From: an uncultured Flavobacteriales bacterium
GTDB lineage: Bacteria; Bacteroidota; Bacteroidia; Flavobacteriales_G; Salibacteraceae
DNA length: 64,000 bases
Direction: 5' to 3'
Assembly: GCA_937121175.1 (NCBI GenBank)
Contig: CAKZKD010000018.1
Location: 1 to 64,000 of the forward strand
Position numbers and translations under genes: made by a program. Below, piece by piece: positions 39,115 through 48,282 of the stretch. Below the pieces are notes generated by a model. That model did no database searches. It had not been told where the DNA came from and worked only from the letters and a program-made list of their open reading frames with translations. Numbering within the stretch: the first letter of the stretch is position 1; the number at the start of each line of letters is the position of its first letter.

Positions 39115-39120
39115 ATGAAT

Positions 39121-40266
39121 TTAAGTGCTTGCGAGCCTATCAAACAGTCCTGTCACATAAAAAAACAATGCAAATCCGATGTATATAAAAAACATGTAAA
39201 CCACAGTTATTTTAAAGTGTTTTTTTAAGTCTACCCATTCGTAATAATCGTACCTGCGATTGTACCTAAGCGGAAGCAAAGCGGTTGAAATAAAAAATAG
39301 AAATAAAATTAAAAGTCTATCATATACTCGAAAATCCTTAAAGTATGGCTCCAGTAAAGAACCCTGAACAAATGCGTTGGGAGTTAATGCTACCGGAATT
39401 GAAAGTAAAAAAGTTACTAAGATTACATACATAATCAGCTCACATATCAGTTGGTATTTGCTTTTCAATGAGCGTTCATTCTTTTTCTTAAGGACATAAG
39501 AAAGATTCAGATTTAATATGTTTTGACCTCTAATAACAAACAGGTCACCTGGAATCTTTCTTACAATGGTTTGTGTATTATCCTCAAGCTTTACATATCG
39601 CTCTACATTTTTGAGATACAACTTATCCAGCTTCATTATATTTTCTTGATCCAAGTCATAGTCAACTAAATAGCCTGAATAAAGACAAGTACTACGTTCA
39701 TTTTGAACCTCTAAAACATCAACTTGAGTAAAAAGGTATTCATTCGTTTTCAAATCAACCCCTAGTTCTTTCTTGAATTTTGGAAACTGCAGTATTTCGG
39801 CACTAAACATATAGTACCATTGATTCCTATACCTTAAAATTTTATAAAACCTATCTAGTTTTAATTTCCGGAATAATCTTGCGGCGCCTGCTCCAGAAAA
39901 AGCAGCAATAACGTACACAATAAAAGTGTAGTACAAAAAAGTTCCAAAGAAAGAATTATTCAAATCTCCAGATTCACCAAATATGGTGCCCATAACTTTT
40001 TCACCCGCCAAGTTGTTAGTAAACAGATTAGAATGAAACTTAATTAAAGCCTCAATATTGACCGCCTCGAAAAACTCATTGTACAGCTTCAAAACAACTA
40101 ATTGCACTATTAAACCCGTAACAAGGGAATAAGTAAACGTTTTTAAGATGGGTTCATTAATTGAAAACTGTTTTGAGAATTCACCGAAAAAATAAAATCT
40201 CCTATACAGCATTCCTGGAATAATCAAAGAAATGACTAACGCAATAAACCCAACAGTAAGATTCAA
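39121..40266 (-). CDS. Membrane protein, DUF6338-like
   Basis: N-terminal LIIPGMLYRRFYFFGEFSKQF and several TM helices. Confidence 0.5.
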   Translation of the reverse strand: MNLTVGFIALVISLIIPGMLYRRFYFFGEFSKQFSINEPILKTFTYSLVTGLIVQLVVLKLYNEFFEAVNIEALIKFHSNLFTNNLAGEKVMGTIFGESGDLNNSFFGTFLYYTFIVYVIAAFSGAGAARLFRKLKLDRFYKILRYRNQWYYMFSAEILQFPKFKKELGVDLKTNEYLFTQVDVLEVQNERSTCLYSGYLVDYDLDQENIMKLDKLYLKNVERYVKLEDNTQTIVRKIPGDLFVIRGQNILNLNLSYVLKKKNERSLKSKYQLICELIMYVILVTFLLSIPVALTPNAFVQGSLLEPYFKDFRVYDRLLILFLFFISTALLPLRYNRRYDYYEWVDLKKHFKITVVYMFFIYIGFALFFYVTGLFDRLAST

Positions 40267-40277
40267 GTACTTAAATT

Positions 40278-40514
40278 TTAAATATCGACAATAATATTTT
40301 CTATACTGTCTTTTTGGTTGTTATCATGTAAAGATTCTATATTCACTTTAGTTTTATGAGAACGAACAGCTTCCTCTACTTTGGACATTAGCAAAGGATT
40401 TCCCAAAATCTCCTCACCTCGTTTGGAATTAATTCTTGTTTCCGAATCGGACAATATAGAAAGCATGGCTTCCGCCAAGGGGTTATGGAATATAATTTTA
40501 TAGAGTTCCCTCAT
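40278..40514 (-). CDS. Small hypothetical protein
   Basis: Coherent 78-aa ORF directly upstream of and codirectional with the membrane protein. Confidence 0.45.
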   Translation of the reverse strand: MRELYKIIFHNPLAEAMLSILSDSETRINSKRGEEILGNPLLMSKVEEAVRSHKTKVNIESLHDNNQKDSIENIIVDI

Positions 40515-40626
40515 AAATTCTGTCCTAAAGTACTATTTTCATCCTATGAAACAATATAAAATTCAGATTATTGCAAACTGACGGAAGTTATTCTTCTAAT
40601 CCTATAAAAAAATATTCAGTTCAAAC

Positions 40627-41133
40627 ATGCAAAACCCTACATTCCTACATCTTCTCACCTTCTTGTACATTGGATACGCGAAGCTTTCGAATAATGACAT
40701 TAAACTACCGCAAGAAATGTCCATCAAAAGAAAAATTGCTGAATGGATAGACTTGAGTTATCGAAACGTAGATAAATACGAAATGGTAATGCGCGAATCC
40801 TTACAATGGTTTAACAGTATTGCTAAAAATGAGCAAAAAGAACAAATACTTCTTATTGCTAATCAGATAGCGAATACAGATACCATTGACGAAATAGTAA
40901 TACGTAAAGTACTTTCAGAAATACGCGATATTGCGGTTTCAACGGGTGTTTTTGCGCAAGGCGAAAAAGTATTGCACGACGAATTAGCTGCAACTATGGG
41001 CATTAACATGAAAACCATAGACGACCACTGCGGTCCCCTTGAGAACTTACCCAAAAAGGTCGAGGAAATTCAAGAAGCTGTGGAGATAAAAAATAACGCG
41101 GTTGGTTTTAAGTACGGTCAAAAAGATAAATAA
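40627..41133 (+). CDS. Hypothetical protein, possibly TerB-like
   Basis: Helical N-terminus LLTFLYIGYAKLSNNDIKLPQEM...KIAEWI. Confidence 0.45.
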   Translation: MQNPTFLHLLTFLYIGYAKLSNNDIKLPQEMSIKRKIAEWIDLSYRNVDKYEMVMRESLQWFNSIAKNEQKEQILLIANQIANTDTIDEIVIRKVLSEIRDIAVSTGVFAQGEKVLHDELAATMGINMKTIDDHCGPLENLPKKVEEIQEAVEIKNNAVGFKYGQKDK

Positions 41134-41175
41134 ACCTCTTTCTCTAGGTGATATACTGGAACCTTTTGAAGGTAC

Positions 41176-41202
41176 CGTCATTCCTGAGCAGACAGGAATC
41201 TA
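41176..41202. repeat. GTCATTCC-type dispersed palindromic repeat
   Basis: CGTCATTCCTGAGCAGACAGGAATCTA. Confidence 0.65.
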
Positions 41203-41380
41203 TTGCCTTTAGACTCAAGTTTATTGAAATATCTACCAGAAGTAACACAAAATAATAATGCACTTCTAATAGTTCTATTAGCGGTTAGTTGATTAAAAGT
41301 CAATCTATTACACTTCGATGCTCATCATTTGGACAACCACTCAACTTTTACTTTCCGTAATTTAAACCATTTAAAACCTA

Positions 41381-41388
41381 CCTTTGCC
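41381..41388 (+). promoter_or_regulatory. Candidate -7 element (TACCTTTG) upstream of DEAD-box helicase
   Basis: Matches TAnnTTTG about 200 nt before the ATG. Confidence 0.4.
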
Positions 41389-41591
41389 CCATTATTAGCA
41401 ACAGCTAGTAATTTCCTTAAAGAACAGAAAATAGAAGTTCTATTAAAGGAAACCATGAGACGCTCAATAGCCTAGCGCAGTTAACGAAACGTTTCCTTAC
41501 AAAATCAAATTAAATTTTTATCGAATAGGTACAGCGCAGTATCTCTTCAAACAAACAAAGCTTCTGCCCTATTGGCGAAAGCAAACATTTT

Positions 41592-42869
41592 ATGGATACA
41601 ACAACAAGAAAAACCAAAAACAACCGATCAAATAATTCAAACAAGAACAAACCTTCGGGACAGCGATTCAAGAATTCGAGTAACAACAATGCCAAGCCGG
41701 GCTTTAAAAAAGACCGAAGAAATCGACCAAAAAAAGCAAAACAGGTTTCTAATCTCGACCCAAAACTACTGGTAAAAAAGGCAGTTCAAAAAGAAACTAA
41801 AGATTTCAGAGCTGAGAGAACCTTTGAAGAAATGCCAATTAATTTCAAGTTGAAAGATTTACTCGCTAAAAAGGGATTTGAGCGACCTTCAGAAATTCAA
41901 GACCGAACCCTAGAAACTTTATTGGCAGGAAAAGACCTACTCGGTATAGCACAAACAGGAACCGGCAAAACTGGTGCATTTTTAATTCCTATTATTGAGC
42001 AAATGCTCAGAAACCCGATTCAAAATAAGACCTACGCCTTGGTAATGGCACCAACCAGAGAATTGGCTACCCAAATTCAAGATGAGTTCAAGAGTATGAC
42101 GAAAGGTTTAAACCTTTATAGTTCATGTTTTATTGGGGGCACTAACATCAATACCGATTTCAGAAATCTACGAAGAACACCGCATGTAATTATTGCTACT
42201 CCTGGACGTCTATTAGACTTAGAAAACAGAAGAGCATTCAAGCTAAACAACATACACACCTTGGTATTAGATGAATTTGACCGTATGCTGGACATGGGTT
42301 TTATTAATGATGTAAAGAAAACCTTACAGCTCATGAAAAGCCGCAAGCACACCCTGCTCTTCTCGGCAACTTTAGATAAAAAGCAACAAGGATTTATCAA
42401 TGAAATATTGAACAACCCGGTCACCGTAAAAGTGAGTAACGGTGAGACTACTGGAGACCACATTGACCAAGAGGTGATTTACATGGAACAAGGCGAAAAC
42501 AAATTTGACACACTGTTGAGTTTGATGGATGAGCAGAACATGGACAAACTTCTAATTTTTGAAGAAGCTAAGTTTAAAGTGAAGAAACTCACTGCTATGC
42601 TGAACAAAAAAGGAATTAAAGCTGATGAAATCCACGGGAATAAAACTCAAAATGCCAGACAAAATGCACTCAACCGATTCAAACAGGGTAAAGTGCGCGT
42701 ATTGGTTGCCACAGATGTAGCAGCCCGTGGATTAGATGTTTCGGATGTAACTCATGTCATTAACTACCAATTACCCATGACTTTCGATAGTTACATTCAC
42801 AGAATTGGCAGAACAGGACGAGCAGGGAAAACTGGAAAAGCCTACACGTTTGTTGATGCAAAGACATAA
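41592..42869 (+). CDS. DEAD/DEAH-box RNA helicase with Asn/Lys/Arg-rich N-terminus
   Basis: AQTGTGKTGAFLIP, PTRELATQIQ, LDEFDRML (DEFD), SATLDKKQ, VATDVAARGLDV, HRIGRTGRAG. Confidence 0.95.
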   Translation: MDTTTRKTKNNRSNNSNKNKPSGQRFKNSSNNNAKPGFKKDRRNRPKKAKQVSNLDPKLLVKKAVQKETKDFRAERTFEEMPINFKLKDLLAKKGFERPSEIQDRTLETLLAGKDLLGIAQTGTGKTGAFLIPIIEQMLRNPIQNKTYALVMAPTRELATQIQDEFKSMTKGLNLYSSCFIGGTNINTDFRNLRRTPHVIIATPGRLLDLENRRAFKLNNIHTLVLDEFDRMLDMGFINDVKKTLQLMKSRKHTLLFSATLDKKQQGFINEILNNPVTVKVSNGETTGDHIDQEVIYMEQGENKFDTLLSLMDEQNMDKLLIFEEAKFKVKKLTAMLNKKGIKADEIHGNKTQNARQNALNRFKQGKVRVLVATDVAARGLDVSDVTHVINYQLPMTFDSYIHRIGRTGRAGKTGKAYTFVDAKT

Positions 42870-42920
42870 GTAAATAGATTGCACCGTTTCATGCAACTCG
42901 ATTTTCACTTAATTTGAGTC

Positions 42921-43838
42921 ATGGACGGTGCTGGTTTAATTAAAGGTTTCAAAAGGTACTTAACACTGGAAAGGTCTCTATCTTCCAATTCGGTTGAGGC
43001 TTATATTGCAGATGTCAATAAACTGTATCAGTTTTTAGGACAAGAAGGAAGTGATAAATCCATTCAAAAACTAACGATTGAGGACTTAAGGTCTTTTCTA
43101 TCTTGGCTTAATGAGTTTAACATCTCCTCTTCTTCGCAGGCTCGAATTGTAAGTGGCATTAAGTCGTTTTACATGTATTTGATGTTAGAAGAGATGATAG
43201 TTTCCGATCCCAGTGAATTACTAGACACACCTAAAATTGGTCGAAAACTCCCAGTTACGTTGAGCATTGATGAAATAGATTCTATTGAATCTGTAATAGA
43301 TTTGAGCAAACCCGACGGCACTCGAAACCTTGCTATAATTGAAGTATTGTACAGTTGTGGACTTAGAGTATCTGAGTTATTGGAACTTAAACTGACTAAT
43401 CTGTATGTCGATGAAGGGTTTGTGAAGGTAATTGGCAAAGGCGATAAAGAACGTTTGGTACCCATTGGAAAAAGTGCCTTAAAATACGTTTCGATTTACG
43501 TAAATGAAATTCGAGTGCACCTCAACATCAAACCTAAGAATGAAGATTTCGTTTTCTTAAACAAGCGTGGCACAAAATTGTCTAGAATAATGATTTTTAA
43601 TATTGTTAAAGCATTGGTTGAAAAAGCCGGAATAAACAAAGTGGTATCTCCACACACCTTCAGACATTCATTTGCCACACATTTGGTGGAAGGTGGTGCT
43701 GATTTACGTGCCGTTCAAGAAATGTTAGGGCATGAATCGATTACGACTACAGAAATTTACACTCATTTAGACAGGCAATATATACGAGCGACAATTAAAG
43801 ATTTTCACCCAAGACAAATTCAAGAGAGAAATGGCTAA
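42921..43838 (+). CDS. xerD: Tyrosine recombinase XerD
   Basis: LYSCGLRVSELLELKLTNL; SPHTFRHSFATHLVEGGADLRAVQEMLGHESITTTEIYTHLD. Confidence 0.93.
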   Translation: MDGAGLIKGFKRYLTLERSLSSNSVEAYIADVNKLYQFLGQEGSDKSIQKLTIEDLRSFLSWLNEFNISSSSQARIVSGIKSFYMYLMLEEMIVSDPSELLDTPKIGRKLPVTLSIDEIDSIESVIDLSKPDGTRNLAIIEVLYSCGLRVSELLELKLTNLYVDEGFVKVIGKGDKERLVPIGKSALKYVSIYVNEIRVHLNIKPKNEDFVFLNKRGTKLSRIMIFNIVKALVEKAGINKVVSPHTFRHSFATHLVEGGADLRAVQEMLGHESITTTEIYTHLDRQYIRATIKDFHPRQIQERNG

Positions 43839-44331
43839 ATATTTTATTACCTTCTTAATAATAGCTTGCCGTTTAACTAGCATAGCTCAAACGGTACAAG
43901 ACCGAGCGTATTCTGCCAAGCTTCAAAGCTTATTGAGTCATACCGTACCAGAAATAAGTGTAACAGAAATAGATACTAACTTGGACATTCTGTTCGTGGA
44001 TACTCGCGAAAAAAGTGAGTTCGAAGTTTCGCACATTCAAAATGCAACCTTTGTTGGATATAAGAAACTAGATTTATCGAAATTAAAAGACACACCAAAA
44101 AACCAAAAGATAATCGTTTATTGTTCAGTAGGTTATAGAAGTGAAAAAGTGTCGGAGAAATTAATCAAACAAGGATTTACAGATGTTTCTAACCTCTACG
44201 GTGGAATCTTTGAATGGAAAAATGCAGGTTATCCAGTTTACAATTCCGAGAAGAAAGCAACCGAAAATGTGCATGCTTACGATAAAAACTGGGGACAGTG
44301 GCTCAGGCGAGGTAAGAAGTGTTACAAGTAA
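43831..44331 (+). CDS. Rhodanese-like domain protein, exported
   Basis: LFVDTREKSEFEVSHIQNATFVG; IVYCSVGYRSEKVSEKLIKQGF. Confidence 0.9.
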   Translation: MAKYFITFLIIACRLTSIAQTVQDRAYSAKLQSLLSHTVPEISVTEIDTNLDILFVDTREKSEFEVSHIQNATFVGYKKLDLSKLKDTPKNQKIIVYCSVGYRSEKVSEKLIKQGFTDVSNLYGGIFEWKNAGYPVYNSEKKATENVHAYDKNWGQWLRRGKKCYK

Positions 44332-44742
44332 TTATTCTCCGGAATAGGAAACACAATTTCGTTCGGTCTCGAACAACGTAATTTTCAAGTCAAGCTTATT
44401 TTTAAGGTGTCTTCTGAGTCGATTGTATATTACATAGGCAATATGCTCTGCAGTCGGAATTAGTGTTTTAAACTCTTCAACTTGTTCATTCAGGTTTTTG
44501 TGGTCTAAGTATTTACAAACTTCTTTTTCTATAAGGTGCTTGAGTACCTTCATATCCACTACGTAACCTGTATCGGTATCAACTTCACCCGTTACTTCTA
44601 CCCAAAAATTATAATTGTGTCCATGAAAGTAAGGGTTATTGCACAGCCCAAATACTTCTTCATTTTTAGCGTCATCCCAGTCTTTTCTATAAAGCCGGTG
44701 CGCTGCATTGAAATGTGCTTTCCGTTTTACGGTTACCCTCAT
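44332..44742 (-). CDS. 6-carboxytetrahydropterin synthase-like protein (QueD/PTPS)
   Basis: AHFNAAHRLY; CNNPYFHGHNYNFWVEVTGEVD; LDHKNLN; PTAEHIA. Confidence 0.92.
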   Translation of the reverse strand: MRVTVKRKAHFNAAHRLYRKDWDDAKNEEVFGLCNNPYFHGHNYNFWVEVTGEVDTDTGYVVDMKVLKHLIEKEVCKYLDHKNLNEQVEEFKTLIPTAEHIAYVIYNRLRRHLKNKLDLKITLFETERNCVSYSGE

Positions 44743-44748
44743 CGTTTT

Positions 44749-45291
44749 TTAGGACAAATATTCTTTCACTTTAGGAAAGGCAATTTTAAACCATTCTGTG
44801 TACTTCTCGGGGTGTTTATTTATTCCTTCTTCAATTTCACTAATAGAAACGAAAGCCCACTCCTCTACTTCTTCCGGATTTGGGATGGCAACTCCATTGT
44901 ATTCACCAATTAAAACGTGGTCGTATTCGTGCTCTACCAATCCGTTATCAAATTCAGCACGGTAAGTAAACTCAAATGCAGCGCTCATTGGGCAATCAAT
45001 ACCCATTTCTTCTTTCATTCTTCTATGCGCGGCATCTCTTGTTTCTTCTCCCGCTCTCTGGTGAGAACAACACGTATTGGTCCATAAGCCTGGAGAGTGG
45101 TATTTGGTTAACGCTCTTCTTTGCAGCATTATCTCACCATAAGGATTGACAACAAAAACGGAAAACGCCCTGTGCAACAAGCCTTTTTGATGCGCTTCCA
45201 TTTTATCCATGACTCCTTGTTTTACGTCGTATTCGTTAACAAGTATTACTTCATCCAAATCTGTATTCACTGTAATGGTTTCCGCAATCAT
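44749..45291 (-). CDS. idi: Isopentenyl-diphosphate delta-isomerase
   Basis: HRAFSVFVVNPYGEIMLQRRALTKYHSPGLWTNTCCSHQRAGE. Confidence 0.93.
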   Translation of the reverse strand: MIAETITVNTDLDEVILVNEYDVKQGVMDKMEAHQKGLLHRAFSVFVVNPYGEIMLQRRALTKYHSPGLWTNTCCSHQRAGEETRDAAHRRMKEEMGIDCPMSAAFEFTYRAEFDNGLVEHEYDHVLIGEYNGVAIPNPEEVEEWAFVSISEIEEGINKHPEKYTEWFKIAFPKVKEYLS

Positions 45292-46130
45292 AACATTCCA
45301 ATATTATGAAGCACGTATGAACGCACGAATAAACCAAATTTCCCGCTATTGGGTATTCGAATTCGTTCATTTTTTATACGACTACTAGGAGTATTCTGAA
45401 TTTTCTTAAACAAACCGAAGTAATAGACATAAGCAAGGTAAACACCAAAACGAGCACGTTTTGGCAATTGCAGAATACCTTCGTATCCTGCTCTGAAATC
45501 GGCATTAATATCTTCTTCTATCTGTGCCTTTTCTTCATTTGACATGTTGGCGATGTTCACATTTGGAAAGTAATTTCTTCCTAAATCCTCAAAATCATCC
45601 TTTACATCACGCAAGAAATTAATTTTTTGAAATGCTGAACCTAACTTCATTGCATTTGGTTTCAACTTTTGATACAGTGCTTCATCTCCCAATACAAAAA
45701 CCTTTAAACACATTAAACCTACTACCTCTGCAGAACCTAAAATGTACTTTTCGTAATTTGCCTGAGTATATTTAATGTCGTGCAAGTCCATTTCCATACT
45801 ATCCAAAAAGGTATGGATTAACTCGTGGTCAATCTGATACTCATTTACAGCATGCTGGAAACTATTTAGAATCGGATTCAGACTAATTCCCCGTTCAATA
45901 GCTTTACATGTATCTGCTCTAAACTCTTCTAGTAGTTCTCTTTTATTGAAATCGTGGAACGTATCTACAATTTCATCTGCAAAACGCACAAATCCGTATA
46001 TCCCGTAGATCGGTTCTTTAATCGTTTTGTTCAAGCATTTTATTCCCAATGAAAAAGAAGTAGAATAGGCTTCGGTAGTTTGTTTTGAAGTTCGTTGCGA
46101 AACGTCGTCAAATAATTGTTTTGCATCCAT
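45288..46130 (-). CDS. crtB: Phytoene synthase
   Basis: IYGFVRFADEIVDTFHD; AFQKINFLRDVKDDFEDLGRNYFP. Confidence 0.92.
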   Translation of the reverse strand: MDAKQLFDDVSQRTSKQTTEAYSTSFSLGIKCLNKTIKEPIYGIYGFVRFADEIVDTFHDFNKRELLEEFRADTCKAIERGISLNPILNSFQHAVNEYQIDHELIHTFLDSMEMDLHDIKYTQANYEKYILGSAEVVGLMCLKVFVLGDEALYQKLKPNAMKLGSAFQKINFLRDVKDDFEDLGRNYFPNVNIANMSNEEKAQIEEDINADFRAGYEGILQLPKRARFGVYLAYVYYFGLFKKIQNTPSSRIKNERIRIPNSGKFGLFVRSYVLHNIGML

Positions 46131-46133
46131 GGA

Positions 46134-47606
46134 TTATATTTTTGAGTTTAACATGAAGTCAGCAGCCACCTGACCTGAGATTAATGATGGAGGAACGCCA
46201 GGACCTGGAGTAGTTAATTGTCCGGTGTAAAATAAATTGGGCAAATGTTTATTCTGAAGTTTTGGTTTTAAAAATGCCGTTTGAGTGAGAGTATTAGCCA
46301 AACCATAAGCATTTCCTTTATACGAATTGTAATCGGATTTAAAATCCTCAACGCAGTACGAACGTTTGTATGTAATGTGTTCTTTAATAGAATCTCCTGT
46401 AATTTCTTCCAAACGATTCAAGAGAATTTCAAAATATTCACTTCGTAACGAATCATTATCCTTTAAATCTGGAGCTATTGGCATTAATACAAATAGATTT
46501 TCATGACCTTCTGGTGCAACCGATTCATCGGTTTTTGAAGGAGCGCACACATAAAAGAGTGGGTTGCTTGGCCATTTTGGGTTGTCGTAAATTTCTTCGG
46601 CATGTTTAGTAAAGTCAGTATCAAAAAAAAGGTTGTGATGTTTCAAGTTCTTCACCTTTTTATTAACTCCTAAATAAAAAAGCAATGAAGATGGTGCTAG
46701 AACTCTATTGTCCCAGTACTTTTCTGAATACATTCTTTTGCTTTCAGGCAATAAAACTTTGTCAACGTGATGGTAATCTGCACCAGCGATAACTGCCTTG
46801 CTTCTTATTTGCTCGCCTTTAACCTGAATACCTTTAACCGATTTCCCGTTCAACCATAATTCTTCTACAGGCGAGTCGTAATGAAATTGAACTCCTTTTT
46901 CTTTGGCAAGGCTCACCATACCCTCAACGATTTTATGCATACCGCCCATTGGGTACCAAGTCCCTAATTCTAAGTCTGCATAATTCATTAAGCTGTAAAG
47001 TGCTGGAATATTTTCAGGTTTTGCTCCTAGAAATAATACTGGGAATTTTAGTATCTGGCGCAATTTCTCGTGTTTGAACTTTTTGTCGATCATTTTGGCA
47101 ATCGAAGAAAACAGGTTGAGTTTCAATGCGCCACCAATTACCTCGGAATTTGCAAATTCCAAGATTGACGTGGAAGGCTTGTAAACCAGTTTATTTACCC
47201 CTACTTCGTATTTATATGAGGCGTCTTTCAGAAATTCATCCAAATGCTTTGCACTGCCTTTTTCAATGGACTCAAAAAGTTCGAATAATTCAGGCTTATT
47301 TGCGGGAACATCAACAAAGTCTCCCTTTCCGAAATAAACCCTGTAGGAAGGAGATAAACGTACTAGGTTGTAATAATCAGAAACCGATTTACCAAAGCGA
47401 TTGAAATATTTTTCAAAAACCTCTGGCATCCAATACCAGCTTGGCCCCATATCAAATGTGTAACCGTCAGCTTCAAACTTTCGCGCTCTTCCGCCTGCTG
47501 TTGAATTTTTTTCATAAACATGCACCTCTTTTCCTCCATCTGCAAGAGAAGTAGCTGCTGCCAATGAGGCAAATCCAGAACCAATTACAGCAATCTTATT
47601 GGGCAT
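46134..47606 (-). CDS. crtI: Phytoene desaturase
   Basis: MPNKIAVIGSGFASLAAATSLADGGKEVHVYEKNSTAGGRARKFEADGYTFDMGPSWYWMPE; C-terminal LPNLFYTGQLTTPGPGVPPSLISGQ. Confidence 0.94.
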   Translation of the reverse strand: MPNKIAVIGSGFASLAAATSLADGGKEVHVYEKNSTAGGRARKFEADGYTFDMGPSWYWMPEVFEKYFNRFGKSVSDYYNLVRLSPSYRVYFGKGDFVDVPANKPELFELFESIEKGSAKHLDEFLKDASYKYEVGVNKLVYKPSTSILEFANSEVIGGALKLNLFSSIAKMIDKKFKHEKLRQILKFPVLFLGAKPENIPALYSLMNYADLELGTWYPMGGMHKIVEGMVSLAKEKGVQFHYDSPVEELWLNGKSVKGIQVKGEQIRSKAVIAGADYHHVDKVLLPESKRMYSEKYWDNRVLAPSSLLFYLGVNKKVKNLKHHNLFFDTDFTKHAEEIYDNPKWPSNPLFYVCAPSKTDESVAPEGHENLFVLMPIAPDLKDNDSLRSEYFEILLNRLEEITGDSIKEHITYKRSYCVEDFKSDYNSYKGNAYGLANTLTQTAFLKPKLQNKHLPNLFYTGQLTTPGPGVPPSLISGQVAADFMLNSKI

Positions 47607-48111
47607 TTCTGTTGAATTCTGGGAGTGCACTTGTAAGTTGTTTTCTAGCTAAGAAAATTCTGCTCTTCACCGTTCCGATAGGAATACCCATTTCATCTCC
47701 AATTTCCTTGTACTTGTAACCTTCAAGTTTCATTCTAAATGGAATTCTGTACTCGTCAGAAAGGCTATCAATAGCTTCTTCCATTTCTAGCACATTAATT
47801 TTTTTGTCTGGTGCAACAGAAACGTTTGAAGACGCAGTGCTCACATAAGATTGCGCTTGCATCTTATCCATAATCTGATTAAATTTTGAACCTCTTCTAT
47901 ACTGATTAATGAAGGTGTTTTTCATTATGGTATATAACCATCCTTTAATAGATGACTTAGTAAGCAATTTATCTCTATAAGTAATTGCTTTCAACATAGT
48001 TTCCTGCAGTAAATCCTTTGCCTCTTCCTCATCAGCAGTTAGCTTCAAAGCAAAAAATTGTAATGGACTTTTGTAACTTACCAATAACTCATTAAATTCA
48101 ATTGTGGACAT
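47596..48111 (-). CDS. ECF RNA polymerase sigma factor
   Basis: Region 2 (EEEAKDLLQETMLKA...GWLYTIMKNTFINQYRR) and region 4 (YKYKEIGDEMGIPIGTVKSRIFLARKQL). Confidence 0.92.
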   Translation of the reverse strand: MSTIEFNELLVSYKSPLQFFALKLTADEEEAKDLLQETMLKAITYRDKLLTKSSIKGWLYTIMKNTFINQYRRGSKFNQIMDKMQAQSYVSTASSNVSVAPDKKINVLEMEEAIDSLSDEYRIPFRMKLEGYKYKEIGDEMGIPIGTVKSRIFLARKQLTSALPEFNRNAQ

Positions 48112-48141
48112 ATTGTTTAACTTTTAATTGTTTTCGTTCAA

Positions 48142-48208
48142 CAAATATATAGCTACTTTTAAATAACAAGCAATTTTGTTTAGACTTTTTTACATTTAAT
48201 TAAACAAA
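48142..48208 (-). promoter_or_regulatory. Candidate promoter and operator of the sigma-crt operon
   Basis: TATATTTG (-7) at 48142-48149 on the minus strand; inverted repeat TTTGTTTA (48175-48182) / TAAACAAA (48201-48208) just upstream. Confidence 0.4.
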
Positions 48209-48232
48209 CCTTAATTCTATGAAATTCGGAAC

Positions 48233-48255
48233 AAAAAAAAGACCCCTAAAGGTCT
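48233..48255 (-). terminator. Rho-independent terminator of the MerR/CarH-like gene
   Basis: On the minus strand AGACC-TTTAGG-GGTCT followed by a T8 tract. Confidence 0.8.
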
Positions 48256-48282
48256 AATTAATAATGCTTTATTTCTTTTCGG

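Noticed and set aside
42921-43838. Integrase of a mobile island
   Set aside because: Sequence reads as housekeeping XerD; no tRNA, att-like repeats or phage genes nearby.
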